Part shown: piece after piece, positions 48,601 through 56,757 of the stretch | Position numbering within the stretch: the stretch's first letter is position 1 | Layout: each line of letters begins with the position of its first letter | NCBI RefSeq assembly: GCF_018991925.1 | Contig: NW_024724368.1 | Span: forward strand, 5,358,545-5,422,544 | DNA length: 64,000 nt | Origin: Homarus americanus | Taxonomy: Eukaryota > Arthropoda > Malacostraca > Decapoda > Nephropidae | Direction of reading: 5' to 3' | Notes under the pieces: model-generated | What the model was told of the DNA's origin: nothing | Database searches by the model: none | What the model saw: only the letters and a program-made list of their open reading frames with translations | Position numbers and translations under genes: made by a program

Positions 48601-51600
48601 GTAGCTGGCGCTCAACAGTGAATTATGAATATTTGACAGAAAAAAAAAGAAAAAAAAAGGAGGTAGTAATAAAGGTACAGTTACCCAAAAAAGTCCTGTC
48701 GCGAACCATGAACCCCGAGATTCAGACTCTTGAATCCGAAGCATTTATGGACAGAATAATGCATCAGTCTACTGCTTCGGGTTCCAGGGATGAGGGATTT
48801 TTTCCAGCTTTAAAAGAGTTGTCTCTTTACCCGGCTAATGGAGATATCACTGAATACAATAATATCTCCGTTAGACAGAACAATTGGTGTAGAGCACTTC
48901 GGGGAATGAGAGATTTCCGGGTAACGAGACAACTCTCTCTCTCTCTCTTATAAAAAAAAAAAAAAAAATCATCCCCAGAATTTTCTGGGTACCGGAATAT
49001 AATTTTGGAATTTCCGTAAAATTCCAGCTTTGGGAACAATTTACAGAAACAAATTTCAATTCCGGCTATAGGAGAGTTCCGGGTTTGAGGGATTCCAGCT
49101 AACAGAGATACTGCTTGTATATGGGGCTCTAACTATTTCGAGTTATCAAGGTACTTTCCTCCCAGTCTTTCGCCTCACCCCAACAGCCAACTTTTTGGCC
49201 CAAATAACCTACTGTAACATAATCTGAAAACTTGCAAAAAAATTAACACTTACCAGCACTGCAGGCAAAGCATGAGAATAATTCAAGCTTGGGGTGCCAT
49301 GTGGTAGGTGTCACAGGTGATGGGGGACTCACTGCACTACAGTACAGTATATTTAGTACAATTCTGTATTGTAAGCACTTACACCACCAACTTTAAATGT
49401 TATTATTCACTTAAATACCACTGTATTGTACATATACTGTACAGTATAATCAAAATTTTCAATTTGGGTGGAATAGCACTTTGCACAAAATACGTGAAAA
49501 TAAGTAGAGCGACTGCAAGTGGGTATCCTCTCACTAGGCCTACCAACGCATAACTGAACAGCTGGCTGGGCAGAGCCTCCTATGCATTCCACGTGGGCTG
49601 CAGGTATTAAGCCATTCTGAGATTGTGTCATCATATCTCGGAATATTGTGAATTGTGTAAAAAAATACAGTACGTAGTTTAAAAATAATTTATAGTTGAA
49701 TATTTTACTACAATTCCGAGTTATATCGAATTACAAATTATCAAGGGCTTACTGTATGTCTAAAGAAACATTATTTTCCTCTGTTACATGACTGTAAAGG
49801 TTACTCTCTTCCCCAGCCTGTCTCTCCTCTGCCTCTGTCTTCCCAGGTGCTGCTTTGTCCCCAGCCTCTTTCTCTCTCTCTCCAGACTCAACATTTCCTG
49901 AATTTTCACATCTAAACTGATGGAAAGATGGTATTTCTTGGGTACAATACCAGTAGGACTGTTTGGAAGATGTTGTCATCAAGGCAGAAAGCGTGAGACT
50001 AAATTTTGGTGGGCTGGGAATGCGTGAGTGAGGCAGGCACCACTCTGGTGCACACGAGATTCAAAATGACACTGTATCAGACATCAGTGATTTATATTAT
50101 TAAACACCCTTGAATCAAAATGGCACTGTTTGGCACAACATAAGTCAGTGAATGCTTACATACAAAATTACCCTAATTTCAGTTAATACAGTAAAAGGAA
50201 TACTGTACAGGACTGTACACAAATCTCTATGTTTCTAGTTGTATACCTCTGATGAGTCTATTTATGTAATTAAGACTCCAATCAGAAAACACAATACTGT
50301 ATGACAAATCAATAATATCATCAAAATTCAAAATAAAGTACAAAAACTTCAATGTATCTCACCTTATGCTGTAACACTATCTTACACGACGCTGCATCAC
50401 GCCCAATCTTAGTTTCTCCTTCATAAATGTCATGACGAATTCCATAAACTTCCAGCCAACCAGCCTAACAAAAATAAAGTAGAGTACAGTCATATATATT
50501 TATTTGGAATGGTTAAGAAATATAAGGTTGAAGAGAACATACTGTAAAAGATAATACAAGTGCTATACATGTAGTGTATCCTGTAATACCATGAATGTAA
50601 GGCAACAATTGAAAGTCTTACACAGTGAGTAATTTTAGTATTGTAATGTACAGTATATAACATCTGATAAAATAAAGTTACCAGGCACTGTACATCCCAA
50701 ATTAGTACAATATATTGTGTTTATTACTGGCGCACCTGAAAATGGTGTTTTGTACTGCCGCTGCAACAAAATTGAGGAAAGTCTTATTATATGTCAATTG
50801 ATGATGCTGATGTTTTGAGTTGACTAACTATACTGTACAACCAACAACAACAGCCTACAATAGTTACTGTACTTGGAAAAATAAACAATAATGCACATCA
50901 ACGAGGAGGAAAATTTTCAGCAGTTTACAAACGTACAAATAATCAACAAAAGAAGTACTGTGCATCAAGAAATTAATGCAGCTACTCCACAGTATAGTCC
51001 ATCAAAAAGCAACATGATTTTCATATTAAAATAAATACAAAATACAGGACTGTAAATACAAATACTGAGTAAATGAAAACTGCATACTTTTTTTTCTAAG
51101 AAACACCCAGTTTTAAAATCTGATGAAAATGTGATACTTTGACAGCCAAAAATAATATGAACAACTTAAAAATCATTCTATGATCCTCAGGGTTACTGCA
51201 AATTCAAAATAAATTTGCATTACATAACACTAATTCAAACAAAATTTTTTAAACCTCTAGAAAGAATGAACCACTGTTGTTCCCTGGCTGACCAACAGTT
51301 ACCTACATCTTCATGTGAATAACTTCTCTATACAGTACTTTAGTCAAATAAAAGGGGTAGAAACTCTCTGACCTTCATTTTACATATAACAGTTCCACAC
51401 AAACCATTCCCAACCACCTCAGCTACCCTGTGATACATTATCTCAATGTCGTGGAACACAGACCATAAAGCTAGGATTCCATATACTGTACCTGTATGCG
51501 TTTGCGGTATTCGTTTGCAGTATGCGTTTGCGTTAAATTGCCTTGGAAAATGGACACCCGTTTCCATTTGCAGGACAGGAAGGATGGCTCCCAGCGCATC

Positions 51601-52786
51601 AAAGCTACTACGCTATTTATATGAACAGGATGATTTGCTATTAATTATCCTGGTTTTGTATAAGTTCATTTGTACTCCAAAGAAACCTTTTATTGAGACC
51701 ACGAACCTACATTTTAGAGACAAATGTGTAAAAAATGTATGGATCTGGTAAAATGATATATAAAGAGTGATGCATACTTAATTACCTGATTAAATAACAC
51801 TTGCTAGGTGTCTAAACGTATAATATAAATCATTACAAAAATAGATATTTTTGTTGGGATATACACTGAGTGAGCTGATGAAACAGTTGCTAAGTTTCTA
51901 AGAACACATCAGATAAATACTGTATAAAATGAAATTGTTCTGTTGGTCACATTTCCCCTTCCATATTTGTGAAATGCATAGCTGTGGCAAGAATATCTGA
52001 TGTTTGGGTGAGGAGAGTAAGTGTATGAAACAGGAACTAGAGACGTCACAGTGTGGGATTTCCTCGTCCGTTTCCAAGCGGTTGCATTTTCAATCACTAC
52101 AGGGAGCGATTGAAGTGTACTGCAAACACATAATGCCAACGCTACTGCTAACGCAACCGTGCCAATGGAAACAACCGTGTACATTTCAATATGATCTATT
52201 TTTGGCACTATCGTGTGAATGGAATCCGAGCTTAAGTCCACCAATCGTCATACCTGACACCAAGTCATAAAATTCACAGGTGATTACATCTCCCACTTCT
52301 TCTGCAATCAGAGATGAACAATCTGTACATACTCACCCAAGAACATATCAACTGGCCCTGAACTCTACCCTACACTCCCTCACTTGAGTCAGATACTGTA
52401 TCCATTTACTGCACGGTCAACTGGGGATACCCTAGAAACTAAGCACCAATCTTTAAGACAAAAGACAGGCCTTGGATCAACTCCACAAAACTGAAATGAA
52501 TAAAATGTGAGTTAACTCAGAACAGGAGTCATCTTACACTGTGCCAAAACAATTACAGGTACTAAGCAGTACAGTACCTGTACAAAAACCCACCTACTCC
52601 ATAGTTAGGGAGATAAATAATTTTAAAGGACAATAAAACAGCCCAGAAAAATAAAAAAAGAGTTTACCTACAAAAAAATGTAGTGCATTAATAACTTACA
52701 AGACAGGGTTCACCTGAGACAGATCCTTCATCATCCCAGTTATCAGATAGTACTTGTGTACACTCCAATTCTTGAGTGTCATCCAT
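27477..52786 (-). CDS. MDC1: MDC1-like mediator of DNA damage checkpoint, 11 coding exons, 2073 aa
   Basis: Coding exons 52700-52786, 50363-50464, 47337-47429, 45703-45795, 44245-44353, 41039-41208, 35715-40640, 34422-34551, 32892-33044, 30768-30923 and 27477-27679 join in phase to 6222 nt. The protein (human MDC1 is about 2090 aa) has MDDTQ at its start, an FHA domain (about 32-121), an acidic disordered region with twelve TQx[F/Y] motifs (354-763), a Lys/Arg/Ser-rich region (about 1250-1860) and tandem BRCT (about 1885-2070). MDC1 binds gamma-H2AX at DNA breaks through BRCT and recruits RNF8 through ATM-phosphorylated TQxF sites. BRCT order and key residues match MDC1 rather than other BRCT proteins such as 53BP1, PTIP or BRCA1. 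All junctions are GT-AG. One donor (exon 7) is weak. Confidence 0.95.
27680..28947. other. MDC1 last intron, left part
   Basis: AT-rich intron with no gene or clear repeat structure seen. A short open frame on the minus strand near 27984-27680 does not read as a known protein. Confidence 0.4.
28948..29011. mobile_element. 64-bp mini-MITE with 16-bp inverted ends and TA flanks
   Basis: The left end CAGTCTCACCCATAAG and the right end (reverse complement CAGTCTCACCCAAAAG) flank only about 32 bp. TA lies on both sides (28946-28947, 29012-29013). Confidence 0.8.
29315..29902 (-). mobile_element. Tigger-like MITE/remnant
   Basis: The ends CAGTAAACCCTTGCCATTC and GAACGGGAAGGGTTTACTG are inverted. 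The minus strand (about 29665-29430) encodes SGVKHKRQKSVMTLAKKVEL and MSATVVGRLFGVNESTVRY, a Tigger-type helix-turn-helix broken by frameshifts. It lies in the last MDC1 intron. Confidence 0.75.
29826..29857 (-). other. tRNA-like A-box segment
   Basis: The minus strand reads GGTGGCTCAGGTGGTTAGCA followed by TGCGAGCC, like the 5' half (A box, D arm) of a tRNA. No matching B box follows, so this is not a tRNA gene. It may be a SINE scrap inside the Tigger-like element. Confidence 0.3.
30270..30355. mobile_element. end of a Tigger-like element
   Basis: TTGGAAGGGTTTACTGTA at about 30337-30356 matches the right end of the 29315-29902 element. Only this end is visible. Confidence 0.45.
30405..30690. 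repeat. foldback element with TTAGG-like loop
   Basis: The left arm (TGTTACGTTTTTTTTGCAAA; TTCCCGGCATTCATATTGGT) is the reverse complement of the right arm (ACCAATATGCATGCCGGGGA; TTTTGCAAAAAAAAAGTAAC). The loop holds GTTAGGTTAGGTTAGGATGG at about 30521-30540. Confidence 0.8.
30768..30923 (-). CDS. MDC1: MDC1 exon 11: inter-BRCT and start of BRCT2
   Basis: This exon completes Asp1955 and encodes 51 residues (1956-2006) plus one base. The acceptor is CACCACAG and the donor AAAG|GTAAGA. PWKYLVKDTESENKFGFQLS and TVLLFEGLSIHAT correspond to the inter-BRCT linker and first BRCT2 strand of MDC1. Confidence 0.95.
30930..32860. other. MDC1 intron between exons 10 and 11
   Basis: AT-rich intron with short meaningless open frames. 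No transposon ends were recognised. Confidence 0.45.
32892..33044 (-). CDS. MDC1: MDC1 exon 10: BRCT1 core
   Basis: This exon encodes 50 residues (1905-1954) with split codons at both ends. The acceptor is TTTCCAG and the donor GTTG|GTTAGT. VTTNVRRTFKLLAVIGRGLP and TPTWI are BRCT hallmarks. R1923/R1924 and K1927 sit where human MDC1 has the Arg/Lys residues that contact the gamma-H2AX tail. Confidence 0.95.
33291..33586. repeat. long near-perfect foldback, arms about 125 bp
   Basis: The left arm contains TCTTCCCTTGAAGAAGGTCG, GAGGGACACCGCAGTAC and TGGTGTGGCGGTAAAATT. The right arm contains their complements in reverse order (AATTTTACCGCCACACCA, GTACTGCGGTGTCCCCC, TCTTCAAGGGAAGA). The tip itself pairs AATTCCAA with TTGGAATT. 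No coding frame. Confidence 0.9.
33833..34139. mobile_element. 307-bp MITE with perfect 11-bp TIR and TA flanks
   Basis: CAGCATGCCCT at the left and AGGGCATGCTG at the right are exact inverted copies, each flanked by TA. Internal ATTCGCGG and CCGCGAATTTGGC extend the pairing. A partial copy lies at about 44700-44894. Confidence 0.9.
34422..34551 (-). CDS. MDC1: MDC1 exon 9: start of BRCT1
   Basis: This exon encodes 43 residues (1861-1903) plus one base. The acceptor is TTTGGCAG and the donor TTGG|GTATGA. STKPRVLFTGYKDTLDEKIV is the first BRCT strand and helix. T1889-G1890 corresponds to the phosphate-binding Thr-Gly of MDC1 BRCT1. Confidence 0.94.
34552..35714. other. MDC1 intron between exons 8 and 9
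   Basis: No transposon ends, repeats or second gene were seen here. Confidence 0.5.
35715..40640 (-). CDS. MDC1: MDC1 exon 8: large central disordered exon with TQx[F/Y] cluster
   Basis: A single 4926-nt exon encodes 1642 residues (219-1860) in phase 0 at both ends. The acceptor is CTTTCAG and the donor ATG|GTGAGT. The first part is acidic with Asp runs and twelve TQx[F/Y] motifs at residues 354, 416, 439, 494, 551, 569, 601, 619, 669, 695, 732 and 760. STDIEDDE and ESTDIEDEIS resemble the SDTD-type acidic CK2 sites that bind NBS1 in vertebrate MDC1. The later part is Lys/Ser/Arg-rich with many SRxxRK-type patches and ends SSSSSRSSRSGRSRM. No vertebrate-type PST repeat block is visible. Several long open frames on the opposite strand are shadows. 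Confidence 0.95.
41039..41208 (-). CDS. MDC1: MDC1 exon 7
   Basis: This exon completes Asp162 and encodes 56 residues (163-218), Ser/Thr-rich (RAHTTTTGSDGNLFVSESPS). The acceptor is TTTTCTAG. The donor CGG|GTCATT is weak, but it is the only GT that keeps the frame into exon 8. It contains SESPS/SESPN phosphosite-like motifs. Confidence 0.75.
41972..42309. mobile_element. hAT-type MITE, about 338 bp
   Basis: CAGGGGCAGATCCAGG at the left and CCTGGATCAGCCCCTG at the right are inverted ends of hAT type. TGTAATTT occurs just outside both ends (a few bases offset on the right), a possible 8-bp target duplication. It lies in the MDC1 intron between exons 6 and 7. Confidence 0.85.
43213..43352. repeat. 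G/A-rich (GGGAGGAAGG)n tract
   Basis: About 140 bp of purine-only repeats on the plus strand. The Pro/Ser/Leu-rich frames opposite it are composition artefacts. A short (TC)n follows at about 43506-43522. Confidence 0.9.
43590..43815. repeat. foldback element, arms about 105 bp
   Basis: The left arm GCCATAATTTTGAATAACAT ... TACTCAAATATACTATGGTA pairs with the right arm TACCGTAGTACATTTGAGTA ... ATATCATGGC. The centre pairs GTGCAAACTATGGGATGTTTA with its complement near 43715. A further partial echo of the arm lies at about 43845-43890. Confidence 0.8.
44245..44353 (-). CDS. MDC1: MDC1 exon 6
   Basis: This exon encodes 36 residues (126-161) plus one base. The acceptor is TATTTCAG and the donor TCAG|GTATTT. 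EVQNNDSGSETGSESMFLLD is acidic and Ser-rich, linking the FHA domain to the disordered centre. Confidence 0.88.
44680..44894. mobile_element. partial copy of the 33.8-kb MITE, next to (TG)n
   Basis: The right end ATCAGGGCATGCCG followed by TA, with internal CCGCAAATAAGTGAGGTCCG, matches the 33833-34139 family. The left end is lost in a (TG)n/(CA)n tract at 44680-44712. Confidence 0.65.
45703..45795 (-). CDS. MDC1: MDC1 exon 5: end of FHA domain
   Basis: This exon encodes 31 residues (95-125) in phase 0 at both ends. The acceptor is TTTCTAG and the donor AAG|GTAAGA. LKPNVRYALQGGETITFGN is the typical last FHA strands (L.xGdxI.fG). Confidence 0.93.
45918..46243. mobile_element. 326-bp MITE with TA flanks
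   Basis: The left end CAGCTGCTCCCCGACCTACG and the right end (reverse complement CAGCTACTCCCCAACTTACG) are inverted. TA flanks both. The arms hold repeated GTCGTAAGTCGA words. Confidence 0.9.
46250..47330. other. MDC1 intron between exons 4 and 5, outside the MITE
   Basis: Two overlapping open frames of opposite strand at about 46853-47215 carry no recognisable domain, and I left them out as genes. Confidence 0.4.
47337..47429 (-). CDS. MDC1: MDC1 exon 4: FHA core
   Basis: This exon encodes 31 residues (64-94) in phase 0 at both ends. The acceptor is TTCTCAG and the donor AAG|GTGAGT. VLSNQHAVIDVEEGLHTIAD then LGSRNKT gives the conserved FHA Ser66, His69 and Asn88 needed for phosphothreonine binding. 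Confidence 0.95.
47590..48360. other. MDC1 intron between exons 3 and 4, left part
   Basis: GGACTGAACCCAGGACAC near 47698 loosely resembles a tRNA-like B box, but no A box was found. Nothing else is supported. Confidence 0.3.
48690..49115. mobile_element. MITE remnant related to 14190-14561
   Basis: The segment contains AATGGAGATATCACTGAATA, ATATCTCCGTTAGACAGAAC and, near the right end, GATTCCAGCTAACAGAGATA. These are inverted pairs of a terminus also seen near 14535-14560. A (CT)n/(A)n stretch lies at 48930-48968. Confidence 0.45.
50363..50464 (-). CDS. MDC1: MDC1 exon 3: start of FHA domain
   Basis: This exon encodes 34 residues (30-63) in phase 0 at both ends. The acceptor is TTGTTAG and the donor AAG|GTGAGA. 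AGWLEVYGIRHDIYEGETKI then GRDAASC supplies the FHA Gly50-Arg51 pair. Confidence 0.94.
50465..51468. other. MDC1 intron between exons 2 and 3, left part
   Basis: AT-rich; many ACTGTAC/GTACAGT words. No gene seen. Confidence 0.45.
51469..52234. mobile_element. candidate DNA transposon, about 766 bp
   Basis: AAGCTAGGATTCCATATACT at the left and ATGGAATCCGAGCTT at the right are inverted ends. Inside each end, TGCGTTTGCG-type words (left) and GCTAACGCAACCG (right) extend the pairing. A frame near 51580-51750 (MAPSASKLLRYLYEQDDLLL) is open but unrecognised. Confidence 0.6.
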
Positions 52787-52802
52787 CTTAGTTATTGAGT
52801 AT
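52700..52802 (-). CDS. MDC1: MDC1 exon 2: start codon, TQ motif
   Basis: The coding part 52700-52786 encodes MDDTQELECTQVLSDNWDD and onward (29 residues); 52787-52802 is 5' UTR. The acceptor is CTTACAG before 52802 and the donor CTT|GTAAGT. Thr4-Gln5 matches human MDC1 Thr4-Gln5, an ATM site bound by the FHA domain of another MDC1 molecule. Thr10-Gln11 is a second TQ. Confidence 0.93.
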
Positions 52803-53593
52803 CTGTAAGTAGACCAGACACAAACTTTTATCAAAATGACAAATGATGAGTATACAAAACAATTTATGTACAGGAAAACCATGTTAAACTGGACTAATTG
52901 GGGAAGACAGTGGGTCTAGATTTCAGTGCCTTGTACAAGGTCAAGATATATAGCTTTCTGAATTTTCCACGGTTGTTTACCAGGTCATGAAATACAGTGC
53001 AATACAGTAAAAAAGAATTTGTGGTCATTTGAAGTAAGCATTCAAAACATTCTATAAATATTTACAGTACCCTTTCATTTACAGTACAGTACACTGAAAA
53101 AATACAATAAAGGTATCCCCCAATTTATGATAATCCATGTTAACGTTTGTTAGGTTTTAAAATCCTCTCATTAGTTTGTTAAGTAAATTCCACATTACTG
53201 ATAGCTATCAACAGGCTAAACTTGATGAGGCAGAATGTAAACACTGGGGAAGTGCATCTCTCCCTTGACTTTGTCAATTTAAGATTGGCATTATGTGCTA
53301 AAACTGCCTTTTCATCCTCTGTGCAGGTCACCTATTTGCACGCTGCTTGACAGCATGCGTATCTCACTTCAGAGCTTTGTTCCAATGTTATCGCACCTGC
53401 ACTTGCTCATATAACTAATGTTATTGTCACAACTGTGGCGACGTGTTATGTAGTAAAGATAATGTAGGTGTGTATGGGATCCACTATCATTTTCAGTGGA
53501 TATGAAGTGTACCACACTTATCATATGCTTTTTTACTAAATTCAAAGTTCCAAATTTTTGCATTATCTTGGGAACCTGGTGTTCATTATTGCA
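52803..53593. other. MDC1 intron 1, left part
   Basis: No transposon ends, repeats or further exon were seen in this part of the intron. Confidence 0.5.
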
Positions 53594-53935
53594 CAGTGGA
53601 TATTTTGCCATGACCAGCTAGGTTCCTACTACAGTAATGCCATTTTACTGTGAGCGCACTCTGATTGGCTAATCGCCCATTACTGGCGAACAAAACAGCA
53701 AAATATCCACTGCATTAATTTTTTCTAGAGATGTTGTTTGGATTATAGAAGGAAAATATTAACAACAATGCACAGGTTAGGAAGTTAGGTAAGGTTAGGT
53801 AGGTAGGTAGGTAGGTGAGGTGAGGTTAGGTGAGGTTCTCATAGGTTCTGTGCATTGTAGTTTTGATTTGATTAGCGCACTCACGGTAAAATAGCGTTAA
53901 TGGGAACTTAGCCAGCCACGGCAAAATATCCACTG
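53594..53935. mobile_element. 342-bp MITE with 33-bp TIR
   Basis: CAGTGGATATTTTGCCATGA (left) and the reverse complement CAGTGGATATTTTGCCGTGG (right) form long inverted ends. A third copy of the end (GCAAAATATCCACTGC) sits inside at about 53697-53712, suggesting a composite. The interior has TTAGG-like runs at 53777-53838. Confidence 0.85.
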
Positions 53936-54985
53936 CCTAATTGTTGATCATGGCCAGCACTTCAAGTTAATCCTTCATGGTAAGGCATTTTCTGCTCGTT
54001 TGGGTAAAACCCAAACATACTTGCTTGGGCATTGTTCTAATAACGTGAATGTGTGTTATTATGTCATGAGAGAACAGGTACGTCTGCACTGAGTAATAAA
54101 CACACATTGATGAGTACATTGGTTGTGTTAGTGTGATGCAGCCGGGCAAGATATTCAGGATATATTTTCCAATTTTTAAATAATTTTTCTAAGATTCATG
54201 TTTATTGTACAGTACCTGTACTTTGAAATCGATGTATAATAAATAATTTACTATTCAACATATGACACCTAATTCATACTACCCAGTAATTATTAGGTAA
54301 CAAAAAATGGTGCTACTTTAGTATGCAGTCTTCCGAGCTGGAGTTGTGTCTACCGGGACATTTTCACTGTAGCATCCACTAACCTAACCTAGGTTAGGTT
54401 AAGTTATGTTCTGTAATTCCGAAACTATTGAGAATTGACAATTTAGTCATTTAGTAATTCATCTTTATTTATGTCTCAGGAATACACCCCCTGAATTATG
54501 AAAGGTATTTACGGAACACCCTGTATATGGTAAAATCACACAGTATAATGTCATATCAAAGTCAACAATAAGTTAGATAATATGGGTGTAGTTTACACAT
54601 CCCCGAGTTATATGCAAGGATTACAGACACATCAGAAAAACATATCCTGACATAAACAGATACTAACAGCCTGCAGTATATGAACCCAAATAATCCAATT
54701 GGCAAGAATAAGTGAAGGTCATTTGAACCAGACCTATCACTGCTATAGTCCATTATAATAAATAGGCTTAACTCAACTAACCAAAATCACTCTTGCTTGT
54801 CATCTGAGCTATGTGGGTTTAAATCCTGATATGGCAGTAGTGATGTCTGTTGGTATAATGTGGGTTTGGTGATGTCGTATTAACAAGGGATGAGGTCACG
54901 TCTTATTTTTCTTAGACCAAAGTATCAGTCGCCAGAAAACCAATTATATTCAACTTAATGCTACAAAACGTTCCTTGAAACTTAC
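53936..54985. other. MDC1 intron 1, right part
   Basis: It contains a small palindrome CTAACCTAACCTAGGTTAGG at about 54381-54400 and no other supported feature. Confidence 0.45.
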
Positions 54986-55060
54986 CTTATATACCTAACT
55001 AGTGTGCCAAGGTAAACAAAACTTGGATATTAGTACCGGAATATAAACACACTAAGTCAT
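54986..55060 (-). other. MDC1: probable MDC1 5' UTR exon
   Basis: A strong donor AAG|GTAAGT lies at 54986/54985, upstream of coding exon 2, which itself starts at an acceptor, so a non-coding first exon is required. The transcription start is not known; the 5' limit given here is a guess. Confidence 0.5.
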
Positions 55061-55064
55061 TTTT

Positions 55065-55146
55065 ATTCCCGCCTTGTTTACATGGTCACCGAGGTAATAA
55101 CCTGTTCTGAACGCTTATTGGTCAGCTCCCGCAAATTCAAGCCAAT
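55065..55146 (-). promoter_or_regulatory. candidate MDC1 promoter: E2F-type and CCAAT motifs
   Basis: The minus strand reads GGCGGGAAT (55065-55073), with CCAAT in one direction at 55117-55121 (ATTGG on plus) and in the other at 55142-55146. These E2F and NF-Y type motifs just upstream of the probable first exon are common in cell-cycle and DNA-repair promoters. The role is inferred. Confidence 0.45.
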
Positions 55147-55350
55147 CACAAACCTTATTACAAGTTCTTGAATAGTGTTGCTTTAAAAGATCTAACCCTT
55201 AAAATTGTTGTATTGAAATAATTATAAATTGTAAGACGCAGGAAAACGGATGTGTAATCAAGTTTATTCAACATCACATTTCATAATATGAGAAGCAGTT
55301 TTAAGCTCTTGGCTGTAAAACACGTTACACTTACAAAAAATCACTTCAGT

Positions 55351-56233
55351 TGTGGGGTTAAAGTTGTTTGGTTCACACTCAGGATGGGGTGGAGAAAGGA
55401 AACTCACAATGTGCTCTCTGTATACATGTTGTATTGGATGTACAATGCATAATATTAGAAACCTTCCATATGAAGAAAGACTGAAAAGCTTAGGCTTACA
55501 TTCATTAGAGAGGCGTAGAGTTAGGGGAGATATGATAGAGGTGTACAAGTGGGTAAGTGGGATTAACAAGGGTAAAATGGAAGATGTTCTGAAGCTCAGT
55601 AATAACGAAATAACTAGAACAAATGGCTTTAAATTAGATAAATTCCGATTCAGAAAGGATATAGGCAAGCACTGGTTTGGTAATAGAGTTGTGGATATGT
55701 GGAATAGACTACCGAGTGCTATAGTAGGATCGGGGACGCTAGGGAGCTTCAAGACGAAGTTGGATAGGCACATGGAAGTGCTGGGATGGGTGTGAAAGGG
55801 ATCTGCCCTGTATGGGCCAGTCGGCCTCCTGCAGTATCCCACTTTCTTATGTTATGTTCTTATGTTCAGCTTGGTGCTGGGAAGTGGCAGCGTGGTTACA
55901 AGCGTGATGTAGAGAGAGCTGGTTGGTGAGAATGCTCAGAGGAGGACAGCTGGTGGGTCGCCATGCTCGCCGGCGGGAGCGAGGACCACCAGGCAGGCGG
56001 AGGAGCGAGGGCCGCCAGGCAGCGGAGGAGGAGGAGGTGTTGCTGGCTGGTTGGTGTGGGTAGAAAGGGACAGGTCACCACGAGGTCAGGTCTTAAATAG
56101 CGGGGGTAGGCGTGGCTTAGTAGTTGACCCCCGCTCCGTGATGTATGGCGGCGCTGGTTGACCTAGACCACGAGGCATACACTGGGGAATTGGTGGAGTC
56201 GGCTACTCAGCGACAAACAGCGTTTGTAGGGGA
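55351..56233. repeat. dispersed repeat copy 3, reverse orientation, split by CR1
   Basis: The reverse complement of 24068-24495, interrupted at ATGTACAATGCA (55447) by a CR1-like insertion that ends near 55868, where AGCTTGGTGCTGGGAAG resumes. A second CR1-like copy abuts its right end at 56234. Outside the insertion the copies are highly similar. Confidence 0.85.
55448..55868 (+). mobile_element. CR1/L2-like LINE 3' end, nested
   Basis: It encodes NLPYEERLKSLGLHSLERRR, VRGDMIEVYKWVSGINKGKM, GNRVVDMWNRLPSAIVGSGT and FKTKLDRHME, the C-terminal RT tail. The 3' UTR GGCCAGTCGGCCTCCTGCAG is followed by an ATGTTCTTATGTTC octamer-like tail typical of CR1-type LINEs. The frame is open, so the insertion is fairly young. 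Confidence 0.88.
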
Positions 56234-56485
56234 ACATAAGAACATAAGAAAATAAGGAGCCTGCAATAGGCCGGTTGGCCTGTGCATGGCAGCTCCTGTC
56301 GAGAGTTACTACCACTCTCTATCATCCATGAATCTATCTAGCCTCCTTTTGAAACTTTCCAGCGTTCCAGCACTTACTACAAAGTTGCTAAGCTTGTTCC
56401 ACTCGTCCACCACCCTATTTGTGAACCAGTTTCTTCCTATCTCCCTCCTAAACCTAAACTTACCTGAGCAGGTCTGCCTGAGTTG
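56234..56485 (-). mobile_element. CR1/L2-like LINE 3' end, minus strand
   Basis: It starts with ACATAAGAACATAAGAAAAT, the complement of a TTCTTATG tail, then GGCCGGTTGGCCTGTGCATG. The interior on the minus strand reads as a decayed LINE C-terminus (compare the FKRRLDRF-type end). It is inserted exactly at the edge of the dispersed repeat. Confidence 0.75.
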
Positions 56486-56569
56486 ACCAAGAAAAGATTA
56501 GAAAAGCAATAGGTGGCTCAAGATGCCATACTTTACTTTACGTAATCTTCTTCGTTATCGACATTGATG

Positions 56570-56720
56570 TGACTAATCGGCCTGATAGCCACTCGAGTTT
56601 TCGGTTACGTCTCTGTTACGCACTGTTAACAAGTATTGGGGATGTACTCGCCCTAGAATGTATCTGAACTTGTGCCAGTGTTGGTCCAAAATCCAGATGA
56701 ATTTGCATAAGCGATTTCTG
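56570..56720 (-). mobile_element. CR1-like LINE fragment (22-kb family)
   Basis: The minus strand encodes LDQHWHKFRYILGRVHPQYL and LTVRNRDVTENSSG, matching the C-terminal end of the 22134-23050 LINE (LDQHWSRLRYIQEPVHAQYL). Confidence 0.8.
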
Positions 56721-56757
56721 CGGCCATGTTTGTGTAACCTTAACTTCCTGTATATAA

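Noticed and set aside
49749..49982. Glu/Lys-rich minus frame of 77 aa inside an MDC1 intron as an extra MDC1 exon
   Set aside because: The flanking exons already join in phase. I saw no supporting pair of splice sites, and the frame is built on a TC-rich low-complexity stretch.
52688..52882. Longer MDC1 N-terminus using the upstream ATG of the 64-aa frame
   Set aside because: An acceptor (TTACAG) lies just before 52802 and the short form starts MDDTQ as in other MDC1 proteins, so the upstream residues are intronic.
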